This document shows, piece after piece, positions 61,129 to 64,000 of a stretch of 64,000 bases of DNA. The DNA comes from CAYJHC01 sp964369465. Lineage in GTDB: Bacteria > Bacillota > Clostridia > Peptostreptococcales > Anaerovoracaceae. Both the position numbers and the translations under genes were made by a program. The DNA lies in NCBI GenBank assembly GCA_964369465.1, contig CAYJEX010000001.1:62001-126000 (forward strand), written 5' to 3'. The notes beneath the pieces were generated by a model. It was not told the origin of the DNA and did no database searches. It saw only the letters and a list, made by a program, of their open reading frames with translations. Within the stretch, counting starts at the first letter, position 1, and every line of letters starts with the position of its first letter.

Positions 61129-62012
61129 TGCAAAAGAAAACAGGACTAGGCAGAGGATTAGAAGCTTTGCTTGGAGAAATTGAAGCTCCGGATTTTGACA
61201 CGGAACAAGGTAAAGCCAGTTCAGGAGTTCAAGAAATAAAAATAGATATGATCAAACCAAATAAACATCAGCCCAGAAAGGTTTTTGAAAAAGAAAAAAT
61301 TGACGAATTGGCAGCCTCTATCAAAGAACATGGAATCATTCAACCGATAATTGTAAGAAAAGCAAATGAAGGATATGAAATAGTTGCAGGAGAAAGAAGA
61401 TGCAGAGCTGCTAGAGAAGCAGGGTTGAAAGAAATTCCAGCTATAGTTAGAGACCTGACAGACAGAGAAAATATGATATTTGCAATAATTGAAAACCTTC
61501 AAAGAGAAGGATTGAACCCAATTGATGAAGCAGAAGGTTTTCAAGAAATGATAAATCAGTATGAGTTGACACAAGAGGAAGTTTCCAAAAGCGTAGGAAA
61601 AAGTAGGCCATATATTACGAATCAATTACGACTATTAAAGCTTCCTGTGAAAGTAAGAGAGTTGCTGAAAACGGGTGAATTAACAGCAGGGCATGGAAAA
61701 GTTTTGATCTCTATTGAAGATGAAAACTTTCAACTAGAAGTTGTGAATGAAATTATCGAAAGAGGTTTGTCTGTAAGAGAAACCGAAAAAAAAATTAAGC
61801 AACAAAATTCAAAAGAGAACGAAGACAAAGAACGAACAAAAGAGAAGAAAAAAGAAAAAACTCCAGAAGCTAGATTGCTTGAAAGGGAGTTGGAAGAAAA
61901 AATAGGAACAAAGATAAATATTACAGAAATGGGAAAAAATGGTAAAATAGAAATACTATATTTTTCGTTGGAAGAGAGAGATAGAATTGTAGAAGTTCTG
62001 AAAAAAGTGTAA
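61128..62012 (+). CDS. parB: Chromosome partitioning protein ParB (Spo0J)
   Basis: 294 aa from the ATG at 61128, with GAAGGAG about 10 bp upstream. N-terminal CTP-binding ParB domain with GERRCRAAREAGL and ENLQREGLNPIDEAEG; HTH segment TQEEVSKSVGKSRPYITNQLRLLKL; C-terminal dimerisation region after a charged linker (EDKERTKEKKKEK). Binds the two parS sites upstream. Confidence 0.95.
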   Translation: MQKKTGLGRGLEALLGEIEAPDFDTEQGKASSGVQEIKIDMIKPNKHQPRKVFEKEKIDELAASIKEHGIIQPIIVRKANEGYEIVAGERRCRAAREAGLKEIPAIVRDLTDRENMIFAIIENLQREGLNPIDEAEGFQEMINQYELTQEEVSKSVGKSRPYITNQLRLLKLPVKVRELLKTGELTAGHGKVLISIEDENFQLEVVNEIIERGLSVRETEKKIKQQNSKENEDKERTKEKKKEKTPEARLLERELEEKIGTKINITEMGKNGKIEILYFSLEERDRIVEVLKKV

Positions 62013-62048
62013 AGCATTAATCTTGCACAGAAAAAGATAGGGAGTATT

Positions 62049-62681
62049 ATGAAGCAAGAACAGTATAAAATTATAGAGTATTTAGAAAATTTGAAATCGA
62101 ATTTGCCTGCACCAGGAGGAGGATCGGCAAGTGCTTTGTCGGCAGCACAGGGAATTGCTTTAGTAATGATGGTTGCAAACCTTACGATTGGAAAAGACAA
62201 GTATAAGAAATTTGAAAAAGTAAATATGGAAGTAATTGAACATGGAGAAGTGTTGCTAGAGAAATCATTACTTCTTCTAGATAAAGATGCTAAAATATTT
62301 AATGAAGTTGCAGAAGCGTATAAGTTGCCAAAAGAAACACAAGGCGACAAAGAGGAAAGAAGCAAAGCTATAGCTCAAGCAACTTTGTTTGCTACAGAAA
62401 TTCCAATAGAAGTTATGGAAGTTGCTTTTGAAGGGTTGAAGTTAACAACTGTGCTGATGGGTAAATCAAACCAAAATGTAATAAGTGATTTAGGTGCAGC
62501 AGCATCAAATTTAGACTCGGCAATAAAAACGTCATGGCTAAATGTACTTATTAATTTGTCAACAATAAGTGATAAAGAAAAATTAGAGGAGTTTAGAAAT
62601 TTAGGAGAAAAAATACATATAGAGGGCGGAGAGATAGCGCGAAAAATTTACGAGCAAGTAATTGAAAACTTAACAGTATAA
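62049..62681 (+). CDS. Formiminotransferase-cyclodeaminase-family protein (FchA-like)
   Basis: 210 aa. LPAPGGGSASALSAAQG near residue 20 is the family folate-binding signature; helical throughout, with DLGAAASNLDSAIKTSW later. Related to methenyltetrahydrofolate cyclohydrolase FchA, which supports one-carbon or purine/histidine fermentation. No folate pathway genes adjoin. Follows parB by 36 bp. Confidence 0.85.
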   Translation: MKQEQYKIIEYLENLKSNLPAPGGGSASALSAAQGIALVMMVANLTIGKDKYKKFEKVNMEVIEHGEVLLEKSLLLLDKDAKIFNEVAEAYKLPKETQGDKEERSKAIAQATLFATEIPIEVMEVAFEGLKLTTVLMGKSNQNVISDLGAAASNLDSAIKTSWLNVLINLSTISDKEKLEEFRNLGEKIHIEGGEIARKIYEQVIENLTV

Positions 62682-62700
62682 TGAATAAGGGGGAGCCAGG

Positions 62701-63342
62701 ATGGATAACAATACAAATTTTGTAATTGAAAAAAGAGTAGCGAAGATAATTAGTGCTTTAGAAAAAAACAACATGAATGGATACTTTGTTGAAGGTAAGG
62801 AAGCGCTTTATGAAAAAATAACATCTATTCTTCCTCCTAATGCCATAGTCAGTTGTGGAGGATCAATGACTCTTTTTGAAACGGGAGTAATAGAGTTTCT
62901 CAGAAAAAGTGACTATAGTTTTCTTGATAGGTATAAAGAGGGAATATCTCCTGAAGAAATAAAAGATTTATACAGAGAATCTTTTGCGGCAGATGCTTAT
63001 TTTGTAAGTACGAATGCAATAACAGAAGCGGGAGAACTATATAATGTTGATGGGACAGGAAATCGTGTTGCGGCTATGCTGTATGGGCCAGAGAAAGTTG
63101 TTGTTGTTTGTGGAACAAATAAAATAGTTAAGGACTTGGAAGAAGCAAAAGTTCGACTTAAGACACTTGCGGCCCCAGCGAACTCAAAAAGAATTTCTAG
63201 AAAGACACCTTGCACTGAAACAGGGTACTGTTCTGATTGCAACAGCTTGGAAAGAATATGCAGAGAGTACACTGTGATAAAAAGTCAAGGAAATCCAGAA
63301 AGGATCCACGTTATTTTTGTTAAGGGTGAGTGGGGGTATTAA
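62701..63342 (+). CDS. LUD-domain (LutC/DUF162-like) protein
   Basis: 213 aa. IVSCGGSMTLFETGVIEFL is the core LUD motif; C-terminal TGYCSDCNSLERICREY carries three cysteines. Relatives are lactate-utilisation subunits or uncharacterised single proteins as here; no lutA/lutB lies beside it. Directly abuts mgsA (stop at 63342, start at 63343). Confidence 0.85.
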   Translation: MDNNTNFVIEKRVAKIISALEKNNMNGYFVEGKEALYEKITSILPPNAIVSCGGSMTLFETGVIEFLRKSDYSFLDRYKEGISPEEIKDLYRESFAADAYFVSTNAITEAGELYNVDGTGNRVAAMLYGPEKVVVVCGTNKIVKDLEEAKVRLKTLAAPANSKRISRKTPCTETGYCSDCNSLERICREYTVIKSQGNPERIHVIFVKGEWGY

Positions 63343-63816
63343 ATGACAAAGCAAGAATATATCAAAATGAAAATTCCAAAACAAAAGAGAATTGCACTGA
63401 TTGCACATGATGAAAAAAAAGAAGAGCTATTAAATTGGTGCGATCGAAATAAAGAAATATTAAAAGGACATTTTCTATGCGGAACAGGAACCACATCAAA
63501 GCTTATTTCTGAAAGAACAGGATTGCCAGTTCAAGCGTACAGTAGTGGGCCGTTAGGAGGAGACTTGCAAATTGGAGCTAAAATTGTAGAAGGTGAAGTT
63601 GACATTGTGATATTTATGTGGGATCCTTTAGAGGCGCACCCGCATGATCCAGATGTAAAAGCGTTGCTTAGAATTGCAGTAGTATATGATATTCCAATTG
63701 CTAATACATTTGCAACTGCAGATTTTATGATAAACTCAAAATGTATGTTAGAAGAATATAATAGAAGAGTAGAAAATTTTAAAAGTCCTATTGAGGAAAG
63801 AGTCTCCTTAATATAA
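63343..63816 (+). CDS. mgsA: Methylglyoxal synthase
   Basis: 157 aa. Converts dihydroxyacetone phosphate to methylglyoxal and phosphate. The family blocks are all present: IALIAHDEKKEEL, CGTGTTSKLI, SGPLGGDLQIGA, FMWDPLEAHPHDPDVKALLR (catalytic Asp) and IPIANTFATADFM. It has no gap to the LUD gene. Confidence 0.95.
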   Translation: MTKQEYIKMKIPKQKRIALIAHDEKKEELLNWCDRNKEILKGHFLCGTGTTSKLISERTGLPVQAYSSGPLGGDLQIGAKIVEGEVDIVIFMWDPLEAHPHDPDVKALLRIAVVYDIPIANTFATADFMINSKCMLEEYNRRVENFKSPIEERVSLI

Positions 63817-63980
63817 AAAAATATTGTTTCTAGATATTTTGTGTTTGAGAAACTTTATTAAGGGAATATTATAATAGGTGAATATATACTGTAAAAAATT
63901 AGTGCAAAAAAGAGGATTTTAGAGTATAGTATATATATAAATTATTGTATGGAAAATGTAATGATAAATAGGAGGTAAAT

Positions 63981-64000
63981 ATGCAATACAAAGGAACAAA
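63981..64000 (+). CDS. Start of an unidentified gene, cut by the window edge
   Basis: GGAGG (63971-63975) precedes an ATG at 63981; only MQYKGT and one partial codon group are inside. The opening resembles that of some GNAT acetyltransferases, which is too little to assign. The 63817-63980 gap holds an AT-rich stretch and no clear terminator. Confidence 0.5.

Noticed and set aside
1..64000. tRNA, rRNA, transposase or integrase genes
   Set aside because: I looked for these and saw no rRNA motifs, no convincing tRNA cloverleaf, and no DDE/tyrosine recombinase reading frames.

Overview
The window comes from a low-GC, Gram-positive-type anaerobe, most likely a Clostridia. The signs are AT-rich codon use, AGGAGG-type ribosome binding sites, TTGACA/TATAAT promoters, oxygen-sensitive Fe-S and molybdenum enzymes, a sodium-pump decarboxylase module, and a type IV pilus operon with no outer-membrane secretin. 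It contains the chromosome origin: dnaA-dnaN-recF run leftward and rpmH-rnpA-yidD-yidC-jag-mnmE-mnmG-rsmG-parA-parB run rightward from an AT-rich oriC at about 53.46-53.64 kb. Two perfect parS palindromes lie just upstream of parA. I see no rRNA, tRNA, CRISPR, phage or insertion sequence.

Left to right. (1) 1-3.5 kb: a large secreted Gly-rich repeat protein, cut by the left edge. (2) 3.9-6.1 kb: a tiny rubredoxin-like protein, coaX and dusB. (3) 6.2-9.9 kb: a biotin-dependent carboxyltransferase, an OadG-type membrane subunit and a biotin carrier (a sodium-pump decarboxylase without its beta subunit), next to a PucR-type regulator. (4) 10-16.5 kb: metG-tatD-tilS-ftsH, a housekeeping operon read leftward. 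(5) 16.8-22.8 kb: an exo/endonuclease-phosphatase, an alpha/beta hydrolase, a membrane protein, and a DnaJ / DUF5685 / DUF4914 trio of unknown role. (6) 22.9-33.8 kb: a complete monoderm type IV pilus operon (pilB, pilT, pilA, prepilins, pilD, pilC, a pilM-pilN fusion, pilO and three minor pilin-like genes). (7) 34-35.3 kb: an orphan glmL. (8) 35.5-49.1 kb: a divergent gene cluster around a molybdenum hydroxylase. (9) 49.1-64 kb: the replication-origin region and the genes that follow it, ending with a cyclodeaminase-like protein, a LUD-domain protein and methylglyoxal synthase.

The most interesting region is (8). Seven leftward genes (HD protein, a nucleotidyltransferase fused to a histidine phosphatase, XdhC, a PaaK-like AMP ligase, a C-GCAxxG-C-C protein, a methyltransferase and a radical SAM protein) share a 386-bp intergenic region with a rightward molybdopterin hydroxylase. 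Further right, in the same direction, are a lipoprotein, a flavin/Fe-S/CCG-domain protein and a 65-residue four-cysteine protein. The set matches a conserved gene neighbourhood known from Desulfovibrio (DVU_1551 to DVU_1559 type, TrsM/TrsS) whose chemistry is, to my knowledge, unsolved. I read it as a molybdenum hydroxylase with dedicated cofactor-maturation and electron-transfer partners. Local oddities include a Cys/His-rich insert in the methyltransferase and a domain fusion in the nucleotidyltransferase.

Gene orientation mostly follows replication away from oriC. The plus-strand genes at 42.8-49.7 kb run against the fork.
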